In this document: positions 1-8,235 of the stretch, one piece after another
Layout: each line of letters begins with the position of its first letter
Numbering within the stretch: position 1 is the stretch's first letter
Assembly (NCBI GenBank): GCA_959019945.1
Contig: CAUEQD010000025.1
Coordinates: 1-29,091, forward strand
Direction of reading: 5' to 3'
Length of the DNA stretch: 29,091 nucleotides
Source: an uncultured Collinsella sp.
GTDB taxonomy: Bacteria; Actinomycetota; Coriobacteriia; Coriobacteriales; Coriobacteriaceae
The notes under the pieces: generated by a model
The model's database searches: none
What the model saw: the letters and a program-made list of their open reading frames with translations, nothing else
Told to the model about the DNA's origin: nothing
Program-made: the position numbers and the translations under genes

Positions 1-20
1 GAATCCTATACGCCGCACCA
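1..20 (+). tRNA. 3' end of a tRNA (identity unknown, cut by window edge)
   Basis: The first 20 bases fit a tRNA 3' end: GAAT (end of the T-loop), CCTAT (T-stem 3' strand), ACGCCGC (acceptor 3' strand), discriminator A, and an encoded CCA. A rho-independent terminator follows directly, as expected for a tRNA gene. The anticodon lies outside the window, so the amino acid cannot be named. Confidence 0.75.
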
Positions 21-31
21 TTTGAGATTAA

Positions 32-60
32 AGCTCCCGGCAACGGGGGCTTTTCTTTTA
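32..60 (+). terminator. Rho-independent terminator of the upstream tRNA
   Basis: AGCTCCCG (32-39) pairs with CGGGGGCT (44-51) around a GCAA loop, with one G-T wobble, and is followed by TTTCTTTTA. It sits 12 nt after the tRNA CCA end. Confidence 0.85.
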
Positions 61-205
61 TGTAAGCACTGCATGGATTCGAACCTCGGTCGAGGCGCGA
101 GCGTGAAGCGGACGATTTCCTGTCGACTCGTGTAAGATTCCGAGTAGATGTCGCGACTTATTCGCGACCACTCCTTCTTTAGACGACCGATCAGGGTGAT
201 ATTTC

Positions 206-2647
206 GTGGCAGAGCGTCCGACATACAAGCTCAGGTTTCTCGATCCCAAGAAGCGCTTTCCGGCGATGCCCGAGCAGCCTGCGGGACGCTCATATGGCGT
301 GGTCTGGAAACTCTTTGGCGAGGATCAGCATGAATCTTGTTATGTCGTCGAATTCGTTGGCAAAAGTCATGTGTCGCTTTTGGGCTACGTAAGCGTTTCG
401 GGTGAGGTGTACAAGGTGGACCGCCCCGTTAGCGAGGCTCCGCTGTCCAACGATCCCGACATGGAACTGGTCCTTGACGAGTCGGATTCCAGTATTGGTG
501 AGATTATGGTAAGGGAAGCCAGCGGTGCAATGCGCGCGTGCGCGCGAACCGTCGGCTCTCCCGAAGGCCCCATGCGCGAGCAGTCCGATCACGAGACATG
601 GAATTCGGCCCGCTCCCTTCCTTACGGCGAGTTCATGGCATCGATGTTCCTGCGCTACGTGATATTTGCCAACTCCGAAAGCGCTATTGCGAACACGGCG
701 GGCGTCGACGGTCTCGATGCGGATATGCAAAACGTTGTCGACAAGATCAAGCTCGTAAAGTTGCCCGAGCCGGTCGAGGTGTTTTTGGGCTTTAACACGT
801 CACCGCTACCTGACGCTATCGAGACGCTGCTTTACCGCGTTGACCATGCCGAGAATCCGAGCGGTATCGAGCGCTATGCCGCCACCCTTATGAGCGAAAT
901 TGACTTGCCCCGTCTGCGCACCATTGCCGCCAAGTCCGAAATGAGCCTGGCGCGCATCGACCGGTCAAAGCTGTTTTATCTCAATTATGATCGTAGCCTG
1001 CTGGACCAGGACGAGATTGACATGCTGCTCGCCATCGAGTGCCGTCTCAACCGCCTCTCCGGCATCCTTGAGCGCATCGGGGCTGGATTGGCCCCCGCGG
1101 CATCCTCACCGAGCCTTGAGGGCTGCGCTCTCTTTGATGCGTGGCATATCGCCAAGACGTCCAACGATGTTCCCCGACTGCTCGATACGGCCTCGAGCGA
1201 TAATCCGTGGGCCAAACCGGGAACGGTTTCGTGCCAGCCGGGCGGCGAGTGGGACGTGCGCACCCGTTTTGCGCGAATCGTTGAGGCGCTCAACGTGGTC
1301 ACGCGGCTCGACTATACCTATCGAGTAAACGTTGCCGAGGGGATTATGCTCGTTCGGTTTGGGCAGTCTGTCGTTGATGCCATGCCGCAACGTGAATACG
1401 ACGCTCAAGATGACGCCTGGCGCGAGCTGGACGAGGACACGCGCGCGATCTGGGCCGCGGAGCACGATGCGCGCGTGGCACTCACGCTTGCGGCAGCGTG
1501 TTTTGCCGCGGGCACCTGCATTACGCGCTGCTACGTGCAGATTGCTGCTCCCGACAGTGAGCAGGGCGAGCGCGTTGTTGCAACGTATTTCTTTGGGCGC
1601 GCGGCCTATCTGGCCGATTGCGTGCCTGTCGCCAAGGATCTTGAGAGCATGGACATGGACGATATGCCGTGCAAGCGTGTGCTTGAGGCGTATGAGTCAA
1701 CCGCTCCGGAGACGATTGAGCCTGCGGAGGTTCATGCTCGTCCGCGTGATGACCATCGCACGCTGCCGCCGGCGCTGCGCGATCTGCTGCTTGCCGATAC
1801 GGCTGACGAGTTGGAGGTCATGGAAGAGGACGACGACCCATACGTGGCCCGTGTTGTTGAATTGCGCGAGCAGGTAAAAGTCGACCGTACAGGTGCTTTT
1901 GAAGGCTTTTCCCGTCTTGTCGAGGAGTTGGAGGCTAAGTGCACTGTCGCCGAGCTTTTGGCGACAGGTCCGGTTCAAACGCAGTTTTGCGATAACCAGC
2001 TGGTGCGCATGGTGCTACCGGTGTTGGAAGAAGACCGCTCTGTGCGAATCCTTCGTGCGCCCGATGCGCTGTACTTTGCCCAGCACGAGATCTGCAGCTT
2101 TTACGCCGAGCAAGAGGACTTTGAACGAGCACTGCCCGAGGTGCGCCATCTTTACGATCTGGCGCGCTCGTCCATGCAATCGCACTTTGCGCTCATCAAC
2201 GTGCTTGCGCGTCTGGAGCGCTTTGACGAGATTATCGAGGTGGCGCGCCACGGCCTACGTATTGCCAGCGATCGTTCTGCAATTGGCTACCTGTTCTATC
2301 GCTTGGCGTTTGCCTATTGGAATTGCGATCAGCTCGACCTGGCGCTGGCTTGTTACCGTCTAGTGCCGCGCGGCGAGGAGTCGGGCAGTAGCGCGCTGGA
2401 AGAAATGCAGGGCCTTATGAACGAGATGGGCGTCAGCGAGCCTCCGACGTTCGAGGAGGCGGTCGAGACCATCCGCAAGGCTGGACTCGAGCTGCCGCCA
2501 GTGTCCGCCGTGACGAATCAGCTGGCAGATGCCGCTGTTCAACTGGTCGACAACGGCTTCTTTTTCCTGGCACGCGGTTGCATCTTCCAAATGTGGCGCA
2601 CCATGGGCAACGACGAGCTCGGCTCCCTCAACCGCTCGCTGGGGTAG
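206..2647 (+). CDS. Large cytosolic TPR-like protein of unknown function
   Basis: I do not recognise a named family for this 813-residue protein. It has no signal peptide or membrane segment and is acidic overall, so it is probably cytosolic. Roughly residues 615-720 show helix-pair periodicity with alternating Ala, Tyr, Leu and Trp positions (for example ALYFAQHEICSFYAEQEDFE and YRLAFAYWNCDQLDLALACY), which resembles degenerate tetratricopeptide repeats. The N-terminal 100 residues look beta-rich, and an acidic linker (EVMEEDDDP) lies near residue 540. The GTG start is supported by an in-frame TGA at 197-199 and an AGGGTG ribosome site at 193-198. An inverted repeat (150-155 with 163-168) lies in the leader. 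The gene stands alone between two tRNAs. A TPR scaffold role is possible but is inference only. Confidence 0.85.
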   Translation: MAERPTYKLRFLDPKKRFPAMPEQPAGRSYGVVWKLFGEDQHESCYVVEFVGKSHVSLLGYVSVSGEVYKVDRPVSEAPLSNDPDMELVLDESDSSIGEIMVREASGAMRACARTVGSPEGPMREQSDHETWNSARSLPYGEFMASMFLRYVIFANSESAIANTAGVDGLDADMQNVVDKIKLVKLPEPVEVFLGFNTSPLPDAIETLLYRVDHAENPSGIERYAATLMSEIDLPRLRTIAAKSEMSLARIDRSKLFYLNYDRSLLDQDEIDMLLAIECRLNRLSGILERIGAGLAPAASSPSLEGCALFDAWHIAKTSNDVPRLLDTASSDNPWAKPGTVSCQPGGEWDVRTRFARIVEALNVVTRLDYTYRVNVAEGIMLVRFGQSVVDAMPQREYDAQDDAWRELDEDTRAIWAAEHDARVALTLAAACFAAGTCITRCYVQIAAPDSEQGERVVATYFFGRAAYLADCVPVAKDLESMDMDDMPCKRVLEAYESTAPETIEPAEVHARPRDDHRTLPPALRDLLLADTADELEVMEEDDDPYVARVVELREQVKVDRTGAFEGFSRLVEELEAKCTVAELLATGPVQTQFCDNQLVRMVLPVLEEDRSVRILRAPDALYFAQHEICSFYAEQEDFERALPEVRHLYDLARSSMQSHFALINVLARLERFDEIIEVARHGLRIASDRSAIGYLFYRLAFAYWNCDQLDLALACYRLVPRGEESGSSALEEMQGLMNEMGVSEPPTFEEAVETIRKAGLELPPVSAVTNQLADAAVQLVDNGFFFLARGCIFQMWRTMGNDELGSLNRSLG

Positions 2648-2696
2648 GCGAAGCTTCCAAGGAGGAAAGGATGCTAGGCAATTAGAAAATTTCCTC

Positions 2697-2725
2697 TTGC
2701 CCATCCTTGGCTGTTTGGTTACTAT
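2697..2725 (+). promoter_or_regulatory. Probable promoter of tRNA-Ser
   Basis: TTGCCC (2697-2702) and TACTAT (2720-2725) are separated by exactly 17 bp. The predicted transcription start would be around 2732, just ahead of the mature tRNA 5' end at 2740. Confidence 0.55.
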
Positions 2726-2739
2726 AGAACGGCTGTTAC

Positions 2740-2830
2740 GGAGAGCTGACCGAGAGGCCGAAGGTGCTCGCCTGCTAAGCGAGTATGCCCCAAAAGGGCA
2801 TCTGGGGTTCGAATCCCCAGCTCTCCGCCA
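2740..2830 (+). tRNA. tRNA-Ser(GCU)
   Basis: A complete class II tRNA. The acceptor stem GGAGAGC (2740-2746) pairs with GCTCTCC (2820-2826), followed by discriminator G and an encoded CCA (2828-2830). The anticodon stem CTCGC/GCGAG encloses the loop CTGCTAA, giving anticodon GCT, which reads AGC and AGU codons. The long variable arm (TGCCC-CAAAA-GGGCA) is diagnostic of serine tRNA. The T-arm is CTGGGGTTCGAATCCCCAG. Both promoter and terminator are present. Confidence 0.97.
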
Positions 2831-2844
2831 GTACGAATTTGAAG

Positions 2845-2870
2845 AAGGGTCCCATTTGGGGCCCTTTTTT
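2845..2870 (+). terminator. Rho-independent terminator of tRNA-Ser
   Basis: AAGGGTCCC (2845-2853) pairs with GGGGCCCTT (2858-2866) around an ATTT loop, with one G-T wobble, and leads into a T-run ending at 2870. Confidence 0.9.
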
Positions 2871-2884
2871 ATTATCAAGAATGG

Positions 2885-2905
2885 AGGCTGGGGATTCGAA
2901 CCCTC
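2885..2905 (-). other. tRNA T-arm-like fragment
   Basis: On the minus strand this reads gagggttcgaatccccagcc, which shares the GGTTCGAATCCCCAG core with the tRNA-Ser ending 55 bp away, in inverted orientation. There is no complete cloverleaf: the T-stem is only partly paired and no anticodon arm precedes it. It may be a tRNA remnant, or chance similarity, since a T-arm is itself nearly palindromic. Confidence 0.35.
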
Positions 2906-2937
2906 AAAAAGGAGGCATCCTTTCGGACGCCTCCTTT
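2906..2937 (-). terminator. Rho-independent terminator of the D,D-carboxypeptidase gene
   Basis: Read on the minus strand, AAAGGAGGCGTCC loops through GAAA and pairs with GGATGCCTCCTTT (one wobble), then runs into a T-tract. It lies 24 bp past the carboxypeptidase stop codon. Confidence 0.9.
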
Positions 2938-2961
2938 CAGTGGGCTGATTATTCTTGCGCT

Positions 2962-4302
2962 CTACACCTCAGGAGCCTTGGCTACGGTCTCGCTCTCGGC
3001 TGTGAGCGGGCGGTTGTCGATGCGGCGGCCCAAGCGATCGAGCTTCACGAGCAGCCATTCAATGGGATTCGGCCCTGCGCCTTCCTCGTCGGCAACCAGG
3101 TCCATGACGGCGATCTTGGTGCCGTCCTGCTTGAGTGTAACGCTGCCCACCTTGTCGCCCACATGCACCGTGCCCGAAAGATCGTCGTAGCTAACCTTTT
3201 CGGTCACCTCGCCGGCAAGAGAAAACACGGTCGCTTGCGCCGTGGGATCGGCGAGCGTGGCGTCGATTGTCTTATCCGTCCAGTCGGTTTGACTAATGCG
3301 CGCCATAAGCGGGTTGCCGTTGGCGGTCTTTTCTTGCGTGTTGGCGATTGCGACCGTCACCTTGTGGTCGTAGTACCAGTTGGCAAGGGTGGCGGTATCG
3401 GTAAAGCGCTGATCGGTGGTGGTGGAGTTCAAAATAACGGTGTAGATCTCGTCGCCGTCGCGGTTGTAGGCGCTCGTAAAGCAATAGCCCGCGTCGTCGG
3501 TGGTGCCGGTCTTGCCGCCGATGTTGCCATCTTGGCCCAGCAAATAGTTATGCGTGTCCATGGAATGCGAATGGTCGGTGCCGTCGGCGCCCGTGACTTC
3601 GATCCAGGAATCCTCGCTCGCTACGACCTCGCGGATCGTGTCGTTTTTCATGGCCTCCTGCATCATCAGCGCTACGTCGTGTGCGGTTGAGTGCATATTG
3701 CCAGCCCACTCATCAAAGTCCAGACCATGCGGGTTTTCAAAAAGCGTACCGGTGCAGCCGAGCTTCTTAGCGCGCTCGTTCATGGCCTTCACAAATGTGG
3801 CCTCGGCGTCTTTGGTCTTAGGGTCGATTTTCTTGCCCACATATTCGGCGAGCACGATGGCGGCGTCGTTGCCCGAGGGAATCATCAGGCCGCGCAGTGC
3901 CTGCTCCACGGTAAGCTCGTCGCCTTCGAGCAAGCCGGCGGTCGAATTACCCACGGTGGCTGCGGCGTTGCTCACCGTGACCTTCTCGTCCATCTTGCAA
4001 TTCTCGACGGTTAGGATTGCGGTCATGACCTTGGTGATCGAGGCAATCTTGACCTGCTCATCGGCGCCGCGCCCATAGTAGACGGTGCCGTCTTTGCCCA
4101 TGACGAGGGCATTGGTCGCATCGATATCGGGCAGGTTTTCGGCCGTGATACCGCGCACATCGGCGGTTTTGCCGCAAACATTGTCGGTCGTGAGCACTTG
4201 GGCGCCGGCGACGGTGGGCGCGCCAGCGGCAAGGGCGATAGCGCAGACAAAGCCGGCGGCAAGCTGGGCTGAGCGCTTTGCAAAAGAGGTGAGGGACTTC
4301 AC
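2962..4302 (-). CDS. dacA: D-alanyl-D-alanine carboxypeptidase (PBP5/DacA family)
   Basis: This is a serine peptidase of family S11 that removes the terminal D-Ala from peptidoglycan pentapeptides outside the membrane. All three active-site motifs are present: SITK (SxxK, about residue 88), SGN (in IPSGNDAAIVLAEYV) and KTGTT (in GGKTGTTDDAGY). A C-terminal beta domain and a segment around NPIEWLLVKLDRLGRRI, possibly an amphipathic membrane anchor, follow. The reading frame is open back to 4413, but I choose the GTG at 4302. It gives a normal signal peptide (charged KSLTSFAKRS, hydrophobic core, AGA-Q cleavage region), while the extra 37 residues would bury it. The resulting 446 residues are typical. 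The gene is divergent from the VanRS-like pair, and a TATACT -10-like box lies at 4347-4342. Confidence 0.93.
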   Translation of the reverse strand: MKSLTSFAKRSAQLAAGFVCAIALAAGAPTVAGAQVLTTDNVCGKTADVRGITAENLPDIDATNALVMGKDGTVYYGRGADEQVKIASITKVMTAILTVENCKMDEKVTVSNAAATVGNSTAGLLEGDELTVEQALRGLMIPSGNDAAIVLAEYVGKKIDPKTKDAEATFVKAMNERAKKLGCTGTLFENPHGLDFDEWAGNMHSTAHDVALMMQEAMKNDTIREVVASEDSWIEVTGADGTDHSHSMDTHNYLLGQDGNIGGKTGTTDDAGYCFTSAYNRDGDEIYTVILNSTTTDQRFTDTATLANWYYDHKVTVAIANTQEKTANGNPLMARISQTDWTDKTIDATLADPTAQATVFSLAGEVTEKVSYDDLSGTVHVGDKVGSVTLKQDGTKIAVMDLVADEEGAGPNPIEWLLVKLDRLGRRIDNRPLTAESETVAKAPEV

Positions 4303-4415
4303 AGATTTCGCTTTCGACGGGATGGTCTCTTCTGAAACTAGAGTATATCGTTTGCCGGCGTCGGCGATCATCGCGTGCGCGCTTGGCCCACATCCGCACC
4401 CGAACGGGCACAAGG

Positions 4416-4438
4416 GTGCTTAAGGCCGACTTAATCAC
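4416..4438. promoter_or_regulatory. Operator-like dyad between dacA and the VanR-like gene
   Basis: GTGCTTAAG (4416-4424) and CTTAATCAC (4430-4438) form a 9-bp inverted repeat with one mismatch and a 5-bp spacer. The same bases also form a CTTAA direct repeat with an 11-bp period (4419 and 4430), the spacing used by many OmpR/PhoB-class regulators. A CATAAT -10-like box for the downstream gene lies at 4474-4479. Binding by the adjacent regulator is inference. Confidence 0.45.
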
Positions 4439-4499
4439 CCACGCTTGTTGTGTGTGGCGTGCGTCGCCTCAGGCATAATGGAGCGCGAGAGGAGCACGC

Positions 4500-5195
4500 A
4501 TGAACGAGCGCATTTTGGTAGTTGATGACGAGAAGGCCATCGCCGACTTGGTTGGCATCTACCTTACAAAAGAGGGCTTTGATGTCCAGATTGCCTATAG
4601 CGGGGCCGATGCTGCCAAGGCGATTTTGGAGCAGGAGTTCGATCTGGCGCTGCTTGATGTCATGCTGCCCGATATCGATGGGTTTGAGCTGCTGCGTACG
4701 ATCCGTTCCAGCCATACCTATCCCGTGATCATGCTGACGGCGCGCGATGCCCAGCAAGACAAGATCGGGGGCCTTTCGCTTGGCGCGGACGATTATGTGG
4801 TTAAGCCGTTCCGTCCGCTGGAGCTCATCGCGCGCGTGCACGCTCAGCTTCGCCGCTACACCAGCTACGGTAGCCGTGCACAGGCGGCCGAGTCGCCGAC
4901 CATTCAGCTCGACGGCTTGGAGATCAACCGCGATGCTCGTTCCGTGACAGTGGACGGTTCACCGGTTCGCCTCACGCCCACCGAGTATTCAATCTTGCTG
5001 TATCTGGTCGAGCATCGCGGCAGCGTGGTGGCCGTGGAGGACCTGTTCCGCGCGGTGTGGAACGAGGACTTTATGCCCGGCTCCAACAATACGGTGATGG
5101 TGCATATTCGCCACTTGCGCGAAAAGATCGGCGACGACGCACAAAAGCCACGCTTTATCAAAAACGTCTGGGGCGTCGGCTACATCATCGAATAA
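4500..5195 (+). CDS. VanR-like response regulator (OmpR/PhoB family)
   Basis: A 231-residue transcriptional response regulator. The receiver domain (1-120) has the acidic pocket D9-D10, the phospho-acceptor D53 in LLDVMLPDIDG, T80 and K102. The C-terminal half (about 130-231) is a winged-helix DNA-binding domain ending in KNVWGVGYIIE. The stretch HTYPVIMLTARD followed by LGADDYVVKPFRPLELIARV closely resembles the vancomycin-resistance regulator VanR as I remember it, more than PhoB or OmpR. The start has a good ribosome site (GAGAGGAGC). It is followed 26 bp later by its kinase. No vanH, vanA or vanX ligase operon lies nearby, so the target may be the divergent carboxypeptidase gene or its own operon. 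Confidence 0.93.
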   Translation: MNERILVVDDEKAIADLVGIYLTKEGFDVQIAYSGADAAKAILEQEFDLALLDVMLPDIDGFELLRTIRSSHTYPVIMLTARDAQQDKIGGLSLGADDYVVKPFRPLELIARVHAQLRRYTSYGSRAQAAESPTIQLDGLEINRDARSVTVDGSPVRLTPTEYSILLYLVEHRGSVVAVEDLFRAVWNEDFMPGSNNTVMVHIRHLREKIGDDAQKPRFIKNVWGVGYIIE

Positions 5196-5221
5196 CGCTT
5201 TTCGCTTGTGAGGATCTTGAT

Positions 5222-6460
5222 ATGACAAAAGACGATAGGCAAGCGTTCGAGGTGCCCGATCGGCTCTTTGAATACGTGAGGTCGGTCGTCGACAACCGCG
5301 CGCTTGCAACGGTGCTGCTCTTTTTGCTGAGCCTGCTGCTGATTGGCATCGACAACATCGTCGGAATCTTGGCGGTGCTGCTTGTCGGCTTTTTGCTGAT
5401 CGATCGATTTGAGATCGTGTGCCGCTGCGTGGTGATTGGCGGCGCCGCGTGGGCCATGACGTTGGCGATTGGCGCCATGGCGCTCGGCGGCATCGAAGGG
5501 CCGGTGCTGTTCGATGCCGGCTTTGTATTCAACATGCTTGGCTTTGTGCTGGCGCTTGCCGCGTGCGTGCTGTTCTTGTGTGGCCGCGCCCTGTACTACC
5601 AGGGCTACGAGCAGGGCGAGCAGCATGCCGATTGTGTGCTGGCCGCTCGTATTCAAGATCGCCTGATCGATCACCCCGACACCTGGGATAACATCGACGG
5701 CGACTTCTTGGAGGTCGAGGGCGCCCTTAACCGCGTGCGTGACCGTGAGCGCAAGGTGCAGCAAGCTCTGCGTGACGAGTCGCATCGCAAGGACGATTTG
5801 GTCACGTACTTGGCACATGACCTACGCACCCCGCTTGCCAGTGTGGTGGGCTATCTTTCGCTGCTGCAAGAGGCTCCCGAGCTGCCGGTTGAGCAACGTG
5901 CGCACTTTACGGGCGTGGCGCTCGACAAGGCGCACCGGCTCGATACGCTCATCGAAGAGTTCTTCGATATCACGCGCTTTGACTTCCACGATATCGTGCT
6001 CACGCGCGGCTATGTTGATCTGGGGTTGCTGCTGGCTCAGGTGGCTGACGAGTTCTATCCCATCCTCAACGAGCAGCATAAGGAAGTCCAAGTTGATATT
6101 CGCGAGGACCTGACGGTGCTCGTGGATGGCGACAAAATGGCTCGCGTGTTCAACAACATCATGAAAAACGCTATTGCCTATAGCTATGAGGGCTCGACCA
6201 TCACGATCGAGGCCAGACGCCGGGACGGCGGTGGCGTGCGCGTGCGCTTTATCAATCAGGGCGATCCCATCCCTGAGGCAAAGCTCAAGGTGATCTTTGA
6301 GAAGTTCTATCGCCTGGATGCGGCGCGTGCGACCAATCGCGGCGGCGCTGGACTGGGGCTTGCCATCGCCAAGGAGATCGTATGCGCGCACGGCGGTACC
6401 GTTGCATGTGAATCGACGCCCGAACACACGATATTCACCATCGAGCTGCCCGCCGCATAG
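5222..6460 (+). CDS. VanS-like sensor histidine kinase
   Basis: A 412-residue membrane histidine kinase. The N-terminal third has about four hydrophobic segments (near residues 27-42, 45-60, 66-88 and 101-122) with very short loops, so there is no large extracellular sensor domain. The H-box LAHDLRTPLASVVGYL carries the phospho-accepting His199. The ATPase domain has the N-box FNNIMKNAIAYS and a glycine-rich GGAGLGLAIAKEIV. The run from the H-box through DEFYPIL and FEKFYRLDAARA is strongly VanS-like. The frame is open upstream to 5057, but that part overlaps the regulator gene. ATG 5222 is preceded by GAGGA at good spacing. It likely phosphorylates the regulator encoded upstream. Confidence 0.93.
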   Translation: MTKDDRQAFEVPDRLFEYVRSVVDNRALATVLLFLLSLLLIGIDNIVGILAVLLVGFLLIDRFEIVCRCVVIGGAAWAMTLAIGAMALGGIEGPVLFDAGFVFNMLGFVLALAACVLFLCGRALYYQGYEQGEQHADCVLAARIQDRLIDHPDTWDNIDGDFLEVEGALNRVRDRERKVQQALRDESHRKDDLVTYLAHDLRTPLASVVGYLSLLQEAPELPVEQRAHFTGVALDKAHRLDTLIEEFFDITRFDFHDIVLTRGYVDLGLLLAQVADEFYPILNEQHKEVQVDIREDLTVLVDGDKMARVFNNIMKNAIAYSYEGSTITIEARRRDGGGVRVRFINQGDPIPEAKLKVIFEKFYRLDAARATNRGGAGLGLAIAKEIVCAHGGTVACESTPEHTIFTIELPAA

Positions 6461-6481
6461 CCAGTGTGCCCTTACAAACAC

Positions 6482-6548
6482 TTGACAATGCGCTCACGTG
6501 CATATGAGCCGCGATTCCTACTATCGATACTGCTGAATTGATATCGAT
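6482..6548 (+). promoter_or_regulatory. pstB upstream region: TTGACA box and inverted repeat
   Basis: TTGACA at 6482-6487 is a perfect -35 box, but I see no good -10 at 16-18 bp. Downstream, ATCGATA (6523-6529) and TATCGAT (6542-6548) form a perfect 7-bp inverted repeat ending just before the GGAGG ribosome site (6551-6555). It could act as an operator or a leader hairpin. Confidence 0.4.
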
Positions 6549-6563
6549 GTGGAGGTATGCGGT

Positions 6564-7439
<876 letters not shown>

Positions 7440-7449
7440 TACCATCTAG

Positions 7450-7463
7450 TAAAGGTACCTTTA
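7450..7463. promoter_or_regulatory. 14-bp perfect palindrome upstream of the PhoB-like gene
   Basis: TAAAGGTACCTTTA is a perfect palindrome lying 10 bp after the pstB stop and 40 bp before the next start. With no loop, it resembles a protein-binding site more than a terminator. Its function is unknown. Confidence 0.45.
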
Positions 7464-7503
7464 GGGTTAAGATGCGGTCATGCCGGCCGCAAAGGGGTTC
7501 AAC

Positions 7504-8232
7504 ATGATCTATTACGTCGAGGACGATGACAACATCAGGGATTTGACGGTCTATGCACTGCGCAAGCAGGGGATCGAGGCCGAAGGCTTTTCGTGCGATG
7601 GTGAGTTTAAAGCTGCCGTGGCGCGACGGGTGCCCGATGCTGTACTGCTCGATATCATGCTGCCCGATACCGATGGCTTGGCGATTATGCGTCGTCTGCG
7701 TGCCGATCGCCTGACGGCGACGGTGCCCATCATGATGCTTACCGCCAAGGATACCGAGCTCGACAAGGTGATGGCGCTCGATGGCGGTGCCGACGATTAC
7801 CTGACTAAACCCTTCTCGCTCATGGAGCTCGCCAGCCGCTGCCGCGCACTGCTGCGTCGCGGCGGCATGGTCAAGCAGGCGAGCGATGTGCTCAGCGTGG
7901 GCGACATCGTGCTCTCGCCCAGCCATCGCGAGGTGACCGTTGCCGGCGAGCCGCTTAAGCTCACCCTGCGCGAGTTCGACCTGCTCGAGTACCTCATGCG
8001 CAAGCCCGGCGTGGTCTTTACCCGCGAGTCGTTGCTGCAGAGCGTGTGGGGCTGGGACTTCGACGGCGGTTCGCGCACCGTTGACGTGCACGTGCAGACG
8101 CTTCGCCAAAAACTGGGCGAGCATGCCAGCGCCATCGAGACCGTGCGCGGCGTGGGCTACCGCTTGGCCGAGCCTTCTGCCGGTGATGGTGCCGAAGGTG
8201 ACGACACCGCGGCCACCGCATCGGAGGAGTAA
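7504..8232 (+). CDS. PhoB/PhoP-like response regulator
   Basis: A 242-residue OmpR-family transcriptional regulator. The receiver has the acidic cluster D7-D9, the phospho-acceptor D50 in LLDIMLPDTDG, and the conserved Lys in YLTKPFSLMELA. The winged-helix domain ends with ETVRGVGYRL, followed by a ~20-residue acidic, Ala-rich tail. I choose ATG 7504 because AAAGGGG (7491-7497) is 6 nt upstream; an ATG at 7480 in the same frame has no clear ribosome site. It is three bases ahead of its kinase gene and directly after pstB, so phosphate control is the natural inference. Sequence alone does not separate PhoB from other OmpR regulators. Confidence 0.92.
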   Translation: MIYYVEDDDNIRDLTVYALRKQGIEAEGFSCDGEFKAAVARRVPDAVLLDIMLPDTDGLAIMRRLRADRLTATVPIMMLTAKDTELDKVMALDGGADDYLTKPFSLMELASRCRALLRRGGMVKQASDVLSVGDIVLSPSHREVTVAGEPLKLTLREFDLLEYLMRKPGVVFTRESLLQSVWGWDFDGGSRTVDVHVQTLRQKLGEHASAIETVRGVGYRLAEPSAGDGAEGDDTAATASEE

Positions 8233-8235
8233 CCC

